In this document: one piece after another, positions 24,601-39,600 of the stretch
How the letters are laid out: every line of letters begins with the position of its first letter
Numbering within the stretch: position 1 is the stretch's first letter
Assembly (NCBI RefSeq): GCF_032854445.1
Contig: NC_088302.1
Coordinates: 46,040,521 to 46,104,520, forward strand
DNA length: 64,000 nt
From: Liolophura sinensis
Lineage: Eukaryota > Mollusca > Polyplacophora > Chitonida > Chitonidae
Reading direction: 5' to 3'
The notes under the pieces: generated by a model
Seen by the model: only the letters and a program-made list of their open reading frames with translations
Database searches by the model: none
Told to the model about the DNA's origin: nothing
Translations under genes and position numbers: made by a program

Positions 24601-27600
24601 TGGTTATGTGCCCTGGCAGCCTAGGTTACCACAGGTGACTGGTGAGTGGTTATGTGCCTTGGCAGCCCTGGTTACCACAGGTGACTGATAAGTAGTTATG
24701 TGCCCTGGCAGCCCTGGTTACCACAGGTGACTGGTGAGTGGTTATGTGTCCTGGCAGTCCAGATTACCACAGGTGACTGGTGAGTGGTTATGTGCCCTGC
24801 CAGCCCTGGTTACCACAGGTTACTGGTAAGTGGTTGTGTGCCCTGGCAGCCCAGGTTACCACAGGTGACTGGTGAGTGGTTATGTGCCCTGGCAGCCCTG
24901 GTTATCACAGGTGACTGGTGATTGGTTATGTGCCCTGGCAGCCCTGGTTACCACAGGTGACTGGTGAGTAGTTATGTGCCCTGGCAGCCTCAGGTAACAG
25001 TTAAGCTGTAATGTGCCCTGACAGACCTAATTACTTCAGGGAACAGGTGAGCTTTAATGTGCCCTGACAGACCTAATTAACTCAGGGAAAAGTGTGCTGC
25101 AATGTGCCCTGACAGATCTAATTACTTCAGGGAACAGGTGAACTGTAGTGTATGGTGACACACCTGGTTACCTCAGGGAACAGGTGAGCTGTAGTGTATG
25201 CTGCACCACCTGGTTACCTTAGGGAACAGGTTAGCTATAATGTACCCTGGCAGACCTAATTACTTCAGGGAACAGGTGAGCTGTAGTGTATGCTGACACA
25301 CCTGGTTACCATGGGGAACAGGTTAGCTCTAATGTTCCCTGGCAGACCTAATTACCTCAGGGAACAGGTCAGCTGTAATCTGCCCTGGCAGACCTAATTA
25401 CTTCAGGGAACAGGTAAACTGTAGTGTATGCAGACACACCTGGTTACCTCAGGGAACAGGTGAGCTGTATGTGCACTGGCAGACCTAATTACCTCAGGGA
25501 ACAGGAGAGCTGTAATGTGCCCTGACAGACCTAATTACTTCAGGGAACAGGTGAACAGTAGTGTATGCTGACACACCTGCTTACCTTAGGGGACAGGTGA
25601 GCTGTAATGTGCCCTGACAGACCTAATTACTTCAGGGAACAGGTAAACTGTAGTGTATGCAGACACACCTGGTTACCTCAAGGAACAGGTGAGCTGTATG
25701 TGCACTGGCAGACCTAATTACCTCAGGGAACAGGAGAGCTGTAATGTGCCCTGACAGACCTAATTACTTCAGGGAACAGGTGAACAGTAGTGTATGCTGA
25801 CACACCTGCTTACCTTAGGGGACAGGTGAGCTGTAATGTGCCCTGACAGACCTAATTACTTCAGGGAACAGGTGAGCTGTAGTGTATTCTGACACGTCTG
25901 GTCACCTCAAGGAACAGGTGAGCTGTAATGTACCCTGGCAGGCCTGGTTACCTCATGGAATAGGCGAGCTGTAATGTACCCTGGCAGCCCTTGCTGCATG
26001 ACGGAAGAGGTGAGCTGTGATGTGCCTTGCAGCTCTGGTTACATCAGAGAACAGGTGAGCTGTAATGTGCCCTGATGCTAAGTTTTTTTTTATATTTTTG
26101 TAGTGTGACAGATAACAAGCTAACAGATTTGGTGTGTAACAGAAAAGAGGAAATTAAGGTAAGTTGAACCAATGAAAGCTTTAATATTCTGTCTTGACCA
26201 ATAATGTGTATTATGGATTGGTAATGTCATTTGTGTATGGTATTATCTGACTGCCATACATATATAACAAGATATTCAATCAGTCATTTGCGTCTAATGT
26301 TTTCCAGGACTGCCCAGACTTACAGACTCCCTTTTACACTGTGGTAAGTACTACATGTAAATTGTTTTTAAAGTTAAATCATGTTATAATGTATTGAGAT
26401 TTATATAGTGTACAGTTCTGTAGTGTATTGGAGTCTTTTTGTTGATAAATAATTTATATTGATTTATCGATAAATAGATTTATTTATTTATTTCATAGGA
26501 GTTTTACACCAATGTCGAGAATATTTCACTTACAAAATGCGAGCCAGCATTGTGGTTGGTGGAAACCAAGCAAAAGCGGAGGGAAAACCCAAGGTCATCC
26601 GTAGGTTGCTGGCAGGTCTTCCTACTTACGACCAGAGAGGAGCTGAACTTGTACTCACAGCACCTGCATTAGTGAGAGGCTTGTGTGTCATTATGCTGGG
26701 CTACCATGCTACCCACTAGGCCACACAGGCCTCCAGCAGAATTCAGATTTTCCAGCCATTGTAAAAGATTCAGCTAGTCATAAATACTTATTTTTTACTT
26801 CTTTTTTAACAGACAGAAGGTATAAATACTTTTTGTTTTCTTTTAGACTCATTCTGATGACCTCCCGACCTTTAATCCCAGCGTTGAGGCTAAAGAGGTG
26901 CTGCAGATTATCTCCCACATCATGGAACACTCTGTCATGTTCACGCCTGCTGGACTCGTCACCGTCGTCACTCAGCTCATAAAGATTGTCACACAGATTC
27001 CAGCCTTGTCACCTATTGTGAGTGTTTTGTCTTGCCTTTCATTTATATAAGATATATAGTCCTTCTCTTTATACTTTACATCACTGAACAGTTCATCTAC
27101 ATTTGGATCATATCTAATATTTTAATATCAGCAATCTTTGGGCTAGGTCAAGCAGAATCCAGTGTCCACATGTAACTGTGGGCAGGCAGGTGTCTGCTGC
27201 ATGGCACTCCAGTGGGATGGTATGGTAAAATGTATTGGTCTATCGATCAACCTGGTACAAGATATCGTCCTTATTCTATTTCTTTGAATGGTTCCCACTT
27301 GATGAGATTTTGTTTTGTCAAATCAAAGTACTGGAATGACATTTAAAAACTTGGATATAACGTGAATGATATTTTCTCTGTTTGTTAACCTTTGTTGTCG
27401 TTGTAAGATGAGCACCACAAGACTTACCAGAAGTCAATCTGTCTCGTCAGTGTAGCAAATGTGAAGTCCATGTACATGTACTTCTTGATGACTTTGTCAG
27501 GTGTTTAAGCCAGTTCTACTGCAGTATCTTCCCACCATGGACCTTTCACTGTTACAACTAGTTCTTACTCTGAAGGTTAGTGATTTTCACTGTAAGGAGT

Positions 27601-30600
27601 GGCTTCTAAGCTGAAGGTTAGATGTTGTCACTGTTAAAGCCAGTGCTTATACAATGTGTCTCAAGTTGCTTGATTTTCTCTCTCATGTTGTACATTTTTT
27701 TTACACCAACAAGGATAGGAAGAAAGGTTGTCACAAACAAAATAAGTTAAAATTTTAAAATAAATATGATTAAAAAATAAGAAAATATTAATAAAAAAAA
27801 AAACATATATATAAAAAAAGAATTACAATTACATGTATTTTGTTTGAAGACAGTAATAGTTAGTGTTGTTATCAGTAAAGTTACACATTGATTTGTCTGT
27901 TCAAGACTGTTGGCATTATCATGTATAATGTTGTGAAATATCTATATTTGCAGAGAGTATTTAACGGAGTGCTGTTATCTGAGCTAGAAGAGAAGGCCTT
28001 ACTCCAGCACTTCATGTTTGCACTTAACCATCCAGGTTATGCAGCTGCCCATAGACTGCTAATCTACCAGTGGCTATTTCACTACGACTCTAAAACAGGG
28101 GTAATATAGAAAAGACCGTACATATCATATTCCTTCAGGTCATACCTAACATTTTGATACAAGCAATCTTGAGGCTAGGCAAAGAGTGGTCCAGTATCGC
28201 TGTATAACCATGTAACTGTGAATGAGCAGTGGATCACCACATCAGTATGATGTCTTCTGTATGACATTCCAGTGAGGCAGCACTGTGAAATGATTTTGCC
28301 CTAGGGACCAACCTGGTAAAAGGAGACATAATCATGATAAGACCAGCATAATCGTCAAAGCAACGTTAAACCTCAATCATTCAGTCAATCCGAAATAGTT
28401 TAAGAGTTTAATATCCTCTCTCTTGAGGCAAATGCATTTAATGCTTTGTAATAACTGCATAATTAGTTTTGGATTTCCCTATGTAATGTCACCATGATGT
28501 GCATGTACACACAGAGATTGCTAATATGGCATAGAACCATAACCATACTTTATCTTCTTGTGTCCAGGTTTCTGAATCTGACCATTTACCTGTGCGCCTG
28601 TCTGATCAGAGCTATGATCAGTTGTTCCCTTCAGTCTTTGATGGAGTGGACACTCAGGTGGTCAAACTACGGTCACTCAGTCTGTGTCTGAAGCCAGGTG
28701 CTGAATCAGGTAAGGTAGCTTAACAGCTGCTTTGATGTAAATAAGACTAAACTAGACATAACAGAATCAGCAGTGGTGAATAATATGCTAAATGAAAAAG
28801 ACTTAAAAATAATACACGGACATGAAACAGTTAAAAATATTGCCCTGACATGAATAAAATTAATGGTGGAAAAGAGTAAAAGCGAAAAAGTGCATGAAAA
28901 CACATAAAACCACATAAAAGAGCCTGCTTGCATATGATAACATTTGAAATGAAAATCTTGATTGTTGAAAATGATGAAAATCAAAAAACAAAATTGCTTT
29001 TTTTTCTCTGCCTTGGAGCATGAGGTGCTGAGAAAGTAAATGTGTAAATTTCAAACAAAGTGACACCTCTTATAATTGACTATATGTTGAAATGTACTCA
29101 TTTGGTGAGCCCTGGTGGTGTGCCCTTTTCCCAGACATGGCCTCAGCTGTCTTAATGAGCAGCCTGGTGAACTTACACAAAACTGTGCAGCACAATGTCA
29201 GCGGGAGGGCCACAGTCGCTCTCTTCAGGGTGCTCTTCACCTTCTACAGGCAACACCTGGAGAGCTGTCTACCTCAGGACATCAAACAGTGAGTTACCTG
29301 CACAGCCAAGTGACTCTGGATTGAGTGATTGATTGGTGTTTGATCATAATGATGAGAATTACACTAAACTCTTGTTTTAAAACAGCTTTTTGCATTGTCT
29401 TTGGCAGATCGTATGTTCAAATCTTCACCATGCTATGTACAGGTGACTGTTTTCTTGGCTATATATTATGGTTAGTGTCATAACAGTTTTGGCATATTTG
29501 ATGTCATAAATTATTTATTTTTTTGTACTCAAATCACAGTTGGGTTAGATGCTGATAAGGCTGTCGTTGGTTCAGTAGTTTAAGAGGCATGTATAAGAGT
29601 AACATCACAAAGTTTGTATGTGAAAAACAACTTCTGATTAGTTTCTTGCAAGGTTTATGTGTACATTCTAACATGGTTATAACGCATTTAAAGAGTCATA
29701 TAGAAGTTCACATCATTGTTTCAGGTTTATTATTGGGCTGGTGTCTAACTCCATCCAGCTAGTCCCATATGCCATTGACTTCCTAAACTCCCTGACACAA
29801 CTGCCACAATCCAGGTATGCTCTAAGTAGTGGTTGATTCAAATTGGTGAGTCACAAATGCATAAAGTGGGTTAGCATGTTTCTGGTAGAAAGTGTGAAAG
29901 GCCTTGGGGGAAGTTGAACTTTGTGAGAACCTGAAGCAATAGATTTAAAACAGTAACGACATACTGAGAAAGTTTTTGGGGTGAACATTGAAATTCTACA
30001 TTTTGTACAAGTACAAGTTGTTAAAACAAACGCTGGTATTTTTTTAAGTATATAAAACTTCACCAATATAGAAGTACATGTATAAGTTACTGAAGAGAAA
30101 CACTTATAATTTTTCTTTGAGGCCTTAATTACAAATGTGAATCTTTTTGACATGTCAGGTATTATAATTTAATATGACACTACAGTGTAAATGGTAGAAA
30201 AAGACTTCTTTTTCTCCCCCAACTCCCTGCAACCTCACTCACTCACCTGCCCACCCATCAGTGGTGTACACTTGGAGATACTGAAGGCCTTACACAGACA
30301 AGTGGTACAGTCTCCAGCACAGGATGTCACTTCACAGTTAGACTATGTGCTGCAGGTCCTGCAGAAAGCTGCCACAGAGAAGCAAATCAACCCCAAGGTA
30401 TGTGGATCTACCTGTACATGAATATCATGAGGGAAATCTTTAGGTTCTGGTACATGAAAGCCTGCTCAATGATTCAGGGTTAATTTAGTGTGGTTTATTA
30501 AATCATTCTCAAACAGGGAAAGTGTGACCAACTAAAACACAAGATAACAGATTATCTCTGGTGAAATTTGCGAGTAAATGTGGGGGTCAATACATACATA

Positions 30601-33600
30601 TGATATAATAAAAGATAACAAGTGTACATTAAAAGTAAGAATACTGTATGTCACCTATACTAGTAGTTTGGTACATAAAATGTTCTTTCAGAATCACATC
30701 AAGCCCTTACAAAGATACTATTGGTGGCAACACTTTAAATTTTTTCTGATAAGAAATTTATCAAGCTTCAAACTCAGCTCTTAAGTGGCCCCTGTAAGGT
30801 TGATGAATCAGTCAAAATCAACTATTAAGTGGCTCCTGTAAGGGGACGAATCAGTCAAAATCAACTCCTAAGTGGCCCCTGTAAGGTTGATGAATCAGTC
30901 AAAATCAACTCTTAAGTGGCCGCAGTAAGGTGGACGAATCAGTCAAAATCAACTCTTAAGTGGCTGCAGTAAGGTGGATGAATCAGTCAAAATCAACTCT
31001 TAAGTGGCTGCTGTAAGGTGGACGAATCAGTCAAAATCAACTCTTAAGTGGCTGCTGTAAGGTGGACGAATCAGTCAAATCAACTATTAAGTGGCTCCTG
31101 TAAGGGGAGGAATCAGTCAAAATCAACTCCTAAGTGGCTCCTGTAAGGTGGACGAATCAGTCAAAATCAAGCAAACTGTGCCACTTATTAATTGTTTAAC
31201 TGTAGGTGTAATACAGTATGTGTTTAGTTCATCTAATAGCGAAATATTTAAACCAAGATTTGTTTTTAACTGGTTGTGAAATAAGAAAACAGTGTTGATT
31301 TCAGATTGAAATGTTGTAGTATGAAATTGTAACGCATCTCAGCCAGTGCTTCAGTCTTTATTCTTCCCTTGTTGCTGTAGATGACTTTGAACTTCCTGCA
31401 GCGTGTGTTAGAGTGGGCACCACAGTTGCTCCAGGGAAACTGGGTGCATGGGAATGCTGTGCTGGCCGTGGGCAGGAATATACTGCAGCATCACTCCACT
31501 GACCTCATCTACAATGGTTAGTTGGCGTGCTATGGTGGCTTTTTGGTGTGCTAGGAATTACTGGATCCAAAATCACCTCTGTAAATACAGACCATACGAT
31601 AACTATAACTGGTAAAGGCATATGCTGTGGTCTGATGAGGCATTAATGTAAAATTCCATTTATCAATACAACCCATAAATGTAAGATACATATCATTGAT
31701 AGAAGCATATATTATGAATTAATGGGGCAGCACTGTTAAACCACCTCTATCAATACAGCCCATAACATACATGTAACTATAAATAAAAGAGGCGTATTCT
31801 ATGACTTGATGGGGCCTCAGTGTAAAATCCCACGTTCATGCGGCTAATACCTTATAATCCTGCAATTGTACTACATGATAACCAGACCCCTTTTTAAACC
31901 CATGGGTTCTAGCTTAGCTTTGCAGTGTCACATGCCTTATACACCCTATACATATACAGTGGCATCGACTGGAAGCAGTACGGCCACTTTTCATTAAAAA
32001 AAAATTGTAAAAAATAAATAAATAAAATACATCAAAAGTAATGTCGAAACAAATTTAATGACGACCAACAAAATGAAGGCCAATGCTCGCACTTGAGCAA
32101 TATAAACTGTTAAGCACATAAAACTACTTAAGAAAACTAGGATTTCCTCGCACCTCCAGCCATCTAGCATCTGAAAGCTTCAGGGACACAGGTGGCCTCT
32201 GTTCCCTCATCTTTTGTTCTGGGATAGTCGACTGATGCCGATGCCACTTTCAAATTGCTTCTGAGGTGCTTGATCTACCAATGTTCTTCTGAGAAAAAAT
32301 TAAATTCATTTAAAGTTTGTTTACATTGCTTAATTACTGTATCATTTCAGAGTTGGGTCGGCTGTTCCATTCCATGATGACAACATATGACGATGTAGAT
32401 ATAAAGGACAGGGCGAGGTTTTACTATGCCTTGTTGACTGGGGCTTCAGATGAGAAGGTGAGCTGGTTTTGTTATCTCTCCAGGTAGATTTGTCATATGT
32501 ACACCTGCAGACTGTAGTAACTGTTGATGATTCATCAACCCTGCACATCAATCAGGAGTGTGTAAAATCTGATTGGCAGGTACCTTATGCTTGTATCTTA
32601 GTGTATAGATGATTTGTGATCCAACTGCAGAGAAATCAGAATCAAATTTGAGACAGAAATCAAGTTTGGCAGGGGATGATTTTGAGAAATCATTTAACCT
32701 GTGAGGTGTTGTTGCCTGCAAATTAATCTTGTTTATATATTTACGTGAACACACTGCTTAATTTGTCAAATGTCTAAGATATGTATGTATATGTATAAAA
32801 CAGGGATTGTTATAGGACACATTTTGGGGTTACAGCTGGTAAGCATGTGAGAAAGGTATATTCTTGCTATTCTTAAAGTGAGCAGCTTGGTCGCCGTTGA
32901 TGAGGGAAACATTTAGTTCTATTTCTTTCAGATAGGACTGGTACTCACAAATTCAACAGCAAAGAACGGCACCTCCAACAGTAGTCTACAGAGTATAGTG
33001 GCAGGTAAAATAGTGGTTCATTTGTAAGTAAATTAATTGATCGACTGATCAGATATGGTCTGATTTATTATATGCTGTGTGTAAAGTTGTTAGTTGTGTA
33101 GTTAGTTGTTAGGATGTACTTTACAACTTATAGACTCTAACTTCGTCCTTGCATGTATATATCAAGTACGCTCCTGTGCCTGAAATTTTTTTTACACATT
33201 CACAGCTGTTATTATACGGGTAAATACTGGTACTAATTCATATACATGTATTGTATCTCCTATTGTTGACATATTTTTCACAATCACTTAGATTATATTT
33301 AGATGCACATTAAATATAAATATATTTTCAGAATGTGTGTCTTGTTACATACAACCTAGCTGAATAGCTCTAAAACTTAATCATGTCACTGATTGTGTAT
33401 TGCAAGGCATTGTTGGTAAAAGACGGGTTCACATCTTGTACATGTAGCTATGGTATCTGACATCATTTCTCTGAGTGTCGGCTGGAGAAAGATTTTATGT
33501 ACAGTGACACCTTCATGACCTTTGTAGAGACTAGTACTACTAATGACAGCACATATCAGTTAACAGGTGGCATGCTAACCGCCAAATTTAAGCAGCTCCA

Positions 33601-36600
33601 GAAAAACATACATCATACTGTAGAAACCAGATCTTATGATCATAAGTCCACCAAGTTCTGCCTGATTTGTTCCCATCACAGCGCTGGGCGCCGTTTTGTC
33701 AGTGAAATACAGCATAAAACACCAATGAAATAAATAAATCAAATGGAAATGGCGCATTAACATCTTCTGTTACTTCTCTTTTTTTTGTCGGAATGCACCA
33801 GAGTAAGAATGTAGTGACCTGGTTGTGGGTTAAGGCTATTTATTCATTGTTTGTATAGTCTTGTAAAAGAATGACTGATATATCTATTTCCCTTATCCAA
33901 AGACAATGACAGTCATCGCTTAAGGAAATATTGAGCTACTGTAATATGGGTAAATGTTCCTTTACAAATAACAGTCTGGGTAATAAGCTATGTGTATATA
34001 TTTACAGGACCGGGGGGCTTCCTCAATCAGACAACACTTACAGAACTGGAGAAATCACCTGTAACATGGACCAGGTGTGTGTTACTGAAACAACTCCTTC
34101 ATTTACTCCTTATAAAGTTATGTGTTCGAATGAAAGAGCTTTTTTTTTTAAAAACATGCAATGTCTGCCTTTTTAATTAGCTTAATTCTTCACCTTTTTT
34201 AACCACCACTGTAACCCATATTTTTAAACATTCTGAGAGAACTAAGGGGTGTGGAAAATTATTTGCACAGTTTTATGAAGCTTGTTTCCTTTTTGGCATC
34301 ATTTTCATAATAATTGCATGCATACATTCCACTGGAAAAAGTGGCCGGTGGTTGAAAAGGTGGAAGATTTACAGTAAACTGTCATTGATGTTAGAGAGTT
34401 TTTTTCATGAGTAGGCTAGTTACAACAGATTTACCAAACTACTGATTTCTGGGTAACATTTCGAAACGTGTATATGTATATGATAATACTCATACATGTT
34501 TGTCTCACTGTAGACTGACCCAGCGTTACAAATGGACACCACAGCCGCCGGCCATCAGTCAGGATTCTGTCACACAACGTGCAGGTTTGTGTCGTAAACA
34601 TGTCGGGTGTTTAAAAGACTTAGATATTGATAGGTTAAAATTGTAGTGTGTGGAAATTGGTATCTCTTTTTGTCTGTCTAAGAACAGAAAGGGGCTTGGA
34701 AACATAAATCAGAATAATATTCTTTGCTGTTTATGAAAACTAAGGATTTTCTTTGCCAGTGGTTCTGATTATATGATTGTCTTGTCATTTCCATGTGACA
34801 CTGGATCTTCTTAATTCCTAATCCTGTATCTCAACCTTACTATTCACAGATCCTGTCAGGTTATACCTAGAACAGCTTGACATGCATTCACCCGTCCTGG
34901 AGTTCAACTTTCAGCTAAGAATGGTAAGCCTAATGTATAGTAATTATTAATTTTCTTTATTCAATAACTGTAATAAAAATATAAAGCCAAACAGAATCCA
35001 CAAAACTTAATAATGCCATTTTATTACAGAAATCCACTCAGTACATGTTGTGCATTGTTAACTTCCTGTTAGGATGTTAAAATCTCTTAATTGATTGACT
35101 TTTTAAATGTTCAATATAAACATGAACAAAATGGAAACTTGAACTTGACTTTATGAATATCCTTGATGGTCGTGGGTTTCCTCTGGGCTCTGCCCGGTTT
35201 CCTCTTGCCCTTATGCTGGTTGCCATCGTATAAGCGAACTATATGTATTCTTGAGTACCGCATGAAACACCAATCAATCAGATAAATAAATAAATATAAA
35301 ACAGAAATCTATAGAATCATGAAATGAACATTTTCAGCCTTATGTAAGGAAGTTTTTACAGTAGCCTGAAAATTATTTTTTTGTCTTGCACAGGTGGACA
35401 TTTGTGATTTTGACCAACTTTTAGCTGTTACCATTGAAATAGAGACGAATTCCAACTGTGAACCTGTTAAAGGTACATTGTATGTCTTATGAAGATACTA
35501 TGAAATAATAGTAAACATAGTAAACATGACTTAATGAGTTATTTATTTATTTATTTGATTGTTCTTTGCCATACACAAGAATTTTGCTATGATTTAATGA
35601 TGTTCTGGTAATCGTATGCTAAACTGTGTAAGGCGTATGTTTATTAAAGTTTCTGTAGTCTGTAAAGTTGGTAATTGTTTCAGCTAATTCTTAAGTTTCC
35701 ATTCTGCAGATCTTATTTTGATAACAGTACATGTATATGTGATTATTCCTTGTATATTATTTGTAGATGTCCATCTCTCCTGTTTGCTACCCTCTGGTGA
35801 GTTTAGTGACTTTTGTGAGGGAAAGCACTGTATTGACACTTCATACCACCAACTGATACAATGAAAGAATGTAGATTATCAAATTTTAGCAGTAGAGTAC
35901 ATATGTGCTAAGATATAAATATTTACATTTTAGATACATTGTATTTTATTTTGGTCATGAATGTTAGCCTGAGTATGTTTTCCAGTGCATGGGTTATGAG
36001 TCAGTTTCAACTAAAATCAAAGTTTCATTTCATTCATTTTAAAGAAATTTTATTACTCTCAAAACATTTCAGCTGGCACCCCAGTTATAGCACTTTTAAA
36101 ATTTAAACCCATATATATAATTAATGTATGAAAGTCATGGCATTACAGTATGTACTTATTAAGATAAATATATTCATATTTTTTGGCATCATACAAAGAC
36201 AGTATCATACTAGAAAAGAAATGTGTTGATTCATAACCAGAAAAATTTGAGGTTTTCAGGTGATATGGCCACCAGTAGCTAAAGACTATCACCAGCATTT
36301 ATAAAAGCAGCTATTATACATGCCTAAATAAAAATTGTAGCATAATTTGAAATAACTGTCAAACACTAGTGGTGAAATATGATATGGTGCATAGTAATTA
36401 TATTCATCATGCAAATAATCCTCCTGTGTTCAGTTTGCTATCAAAACTAAACTACATAATTTGTGTTAGTACATGTATCTCTCACCTTTTTTGATTCGAG
36501 AAAGGTTAAGAAGGAAAAAGGAAGTATACATGTGTATATGAATTGAGACCATGTGGGGTGATCTACAAGGTTCATGACATTTAGAGTATGGCACATTATG

Positions 36601-39600
36601 AATAGACTTTAATGCAGATCATCTGGTTTATTTCAGAAGAGAAGAGTTTCACTGTTGATTTGATTCCAAAACTGCCATTACCAATGTCTTATCCAGCAAG
36701 GTTATCATCTTTTCATTGTTCAGAATCCATGCAATTACTCAAAATCGGTTGTCATGCCTGAAAGTATTACCAATGTGTCTCATGTCCTTATTATGAAATC
36801 ATGAGAAAAATAAAGTAGGCTGCTAAATACTCAAAAATTCTCTGTAAACCGTTTTGTTAATTCTTTTAATTCATTGAATTTAATAATTTAAAACCAAGGT
36901 TATATTTATAAGAGAGATCAGTAAAAGTATGTTCGATAATTCCATGAAATGTATTCATTTTTTGTAGGTTTATTGTTTCATTGAACTAAACAGTTATTTT
37001 ATAGGTTCAATATTTAAGTTAATGACACAGTATTAAATTTAAAAGTTAAACCCGTTTTGGCATATTTGTTATACATTGTAATAATAATGATGCCCCTTCC
37101 CCCCAAGTGTTCTCCGCCTGATAACTGTTTTGACAGTCTACACATCCGCCTCACTAACTCTGGCTGTTCTAGCTCATTAGCTATCAGACTAACTGATTGA
37201 GCCTCATCTTTCAATTCATTTTTACACCTGAAAACGAAGGCTGAAAAACTTATTTTGTATATTCCTACAATTTAGAACATGCCATAAAGTAATTGAACAG
37301 CGCGAGAAGTATTTTATATCAGAAATCCTTTAAAAAGCTGTAATTTCGAGATTGTATTTGAACCCATCCTTACTGTAATCTTTGCTATGTGAAATTCAAG
37401 TTGTTAGAATGAAGGTTGATATTTTCTGCATTATAGAGTGATGTTTACCTCCCCTGACAGTCGCACCTACTCCTGTCAACTTGAGCCTGTGGACGTTAGA
37501 TTCGAGGACTATTTTGTTCCTGTACCGATCACACTTTGTACTGACACTGACCCAGAACTGTTCTTCAACAGACTGTGGACAGATACTTTACTGGACAAAG
37601 TAACGAGTGACAAGTAAGTTGTCCTACTGATTGCTGCTGTTAACATTGTTAATCTTTCACACGGCCAAATGTGTTAAAGTCACCAAGGTCAGGGGAGGTA
37701 ACTCTTTAATCCAAAATCTTCATGGCCTGTATTGTTTCCACTCTAATTCAACTCCAGGCATCGACCACTGTAGTTGTGATTATAGGTATATTTCATTGCA
37801 CAGATGCGTGTCTATGTTAGTTCTTGTGTGAATGGACAAAGAATTAATTGCATGTTTAAGTTTAGAACACATTGTTCTTGCTCTAAATGGAAATAATTTT
37901 AGATATTTGCCGATGGTCCCTTAAAACATTGCATCGGAAGTGCAGTATTCCAAAATATATGACCAGTTCTCGTCATGGGTGTATACATTGATAAAACAAA
38001 AATTGTTAGAAGTAGAAGTAAATGGCATGGGCTGCGTCCATTGAAATATTTTTTGCCTGGGTCTACTGTTGTATTTTTTAAACGTGCTTCAGTGTTGACA
38101 GTGTCATGGGAAGCTCAGTAGTTGGAGACGTATGGCATTATGTGTTAAGTTTTGTCCACCTGTTAAGACGTTTGTCACAGTAGGATTAATTTCTTACCTG
38201 TCAGCCCTTCGGGGCTTGACAAGACATGATGACATTGGGATATGATTCGTATGAATTAAATTCCTCAGAGACCTCAGGATTGCAACCCTTTGGATCTCTT
38301 GTCTGACTCTCTACTGTGACTCGAAAAGGCATGTGGTTGGAAGGTACAAGATCTGGGAGAATGTTCATTGAGATGTGTGTCTTGAAAGCGTGTGTATTAT
38401 TTGTCTTGCATGAAACATCTTGTAGACGGACCTTTTTCTTTTCGCACTGTTTGCGGGTCGATAGTTTGTCCGGCTTTTTAAATGGTTTTTTTTAATTGTT
38501 GACTTTGACATAACCTTTAGTTGGATGGCTCAAACCGGTTGTGGATATTTATTGCAGAAGCACAACTTTCATAATGGTTGTTGTATTGTCTGTTTTTTAT
38601 GACAGGTAACATCAGTTAGGCCCTGTTTGCGTTGTTCATGTGTTGTTTATATTCTCTTCCAGTACATCTGGTGAAAGGGGAGTTCAGTCTGTTTACTCAC
38701 CCAAGTTTGGAATGGAGAAAATGGAGAAAATTTTATGCGGAAAACTGAAGCCGTTCGTCATAAATTCTAATTCAGGTAAGTACATATTTGATAAATATAT
38801 TTGTGTCTCTGTTAGTAGGAAGAATATAATGATTTATTTAATATTCATTTTGGGAATTGTTGTCTGCTTGATTTATTTATTTGATTGGTATTTTACGTCG
38901 TCCTGAAGAATATTTCACATATAAGACGGCGGACAGCATTATCCTGGGAGGAAACCAGACGGAGCCTTTAGATACCCATATTGAACCGCAATTTCCTGGC
39001 ACACCTTCCCACGTATGACTGGAGAGGAAGACAGCATGAGCTGGACTTGAACTCACAGCGACAGAGGCCCCGTTTTCTGTTTGGTATAGATATGTAATTT
39101 GGTTTATTTGTGTTAAATGTCCTGACAACACACCATTTTGAGTGATTCAAGACCAGTGACGTCTAATAAATAATACAGTTAACATCACTGCAATTTTTGT
39201 TGCCTAATTCTGCCTAATCCATGGTGCTAGGGGCGTGTAAATTGCTGCTATTGAAGCATTTACATGGACAATTGGAATAAAACCCAGAGGTAAACTGACA
39301 GGGCCGTACTTCACCGGTTACGTGTGATCATTTGCCAGTTATTACACTGTCGTCGCTGCTCTAGGTTTACTCTCTATCCTGTAGTCTCTTATATTTCTAA
39401 TTTTAATGTGTTTCAAAACCTGAAACTAAACATTACTTTTATTACTGTATTTTTAGATACCCATGTACATCGTGTGGCCATCCTCTCAAAACCTGAAACT
39501 AAACATTACTTTTATTACTGTATTTTTAGATACCCATGTACATCGTGTGGCCATCCTCTCAAAACCTGAAACTAAACATTACTTTTATTACTGTATTTTT

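Larger units (their letters stand above)
21604..29814 (+). other. AP5B1: AP5B1 exon map, exons 1-13
   Basis: Exon 1 21604-21741; 2 22332-22423; 3 22724-22850; 4 23532-23666; 5 23823-23959; 6 26104-26158; 7 26308-26343; 8 26847-27017; 9 27501-27575; 10 27954-28100; 11 28568-28709; 12 29135-29288; 13 29725-29814. All introns are GT-AG. Intron phases after each exon are 0, 2, 0, 0, 2, 0, 0, 0, 0, 0, 1, 2, 2. Exon 7 is only 36 bp (12 codons). Exon 12 begins at an acceptor inside a pyrimidine tract (ttttcccag). Confidence 0.9.

Noticed and set aside
23960..26090. CRISPR-like appearance of repeated units
   Set aside because: Units are contiguous and mutually similar with no unique spacers, in an animal intron.
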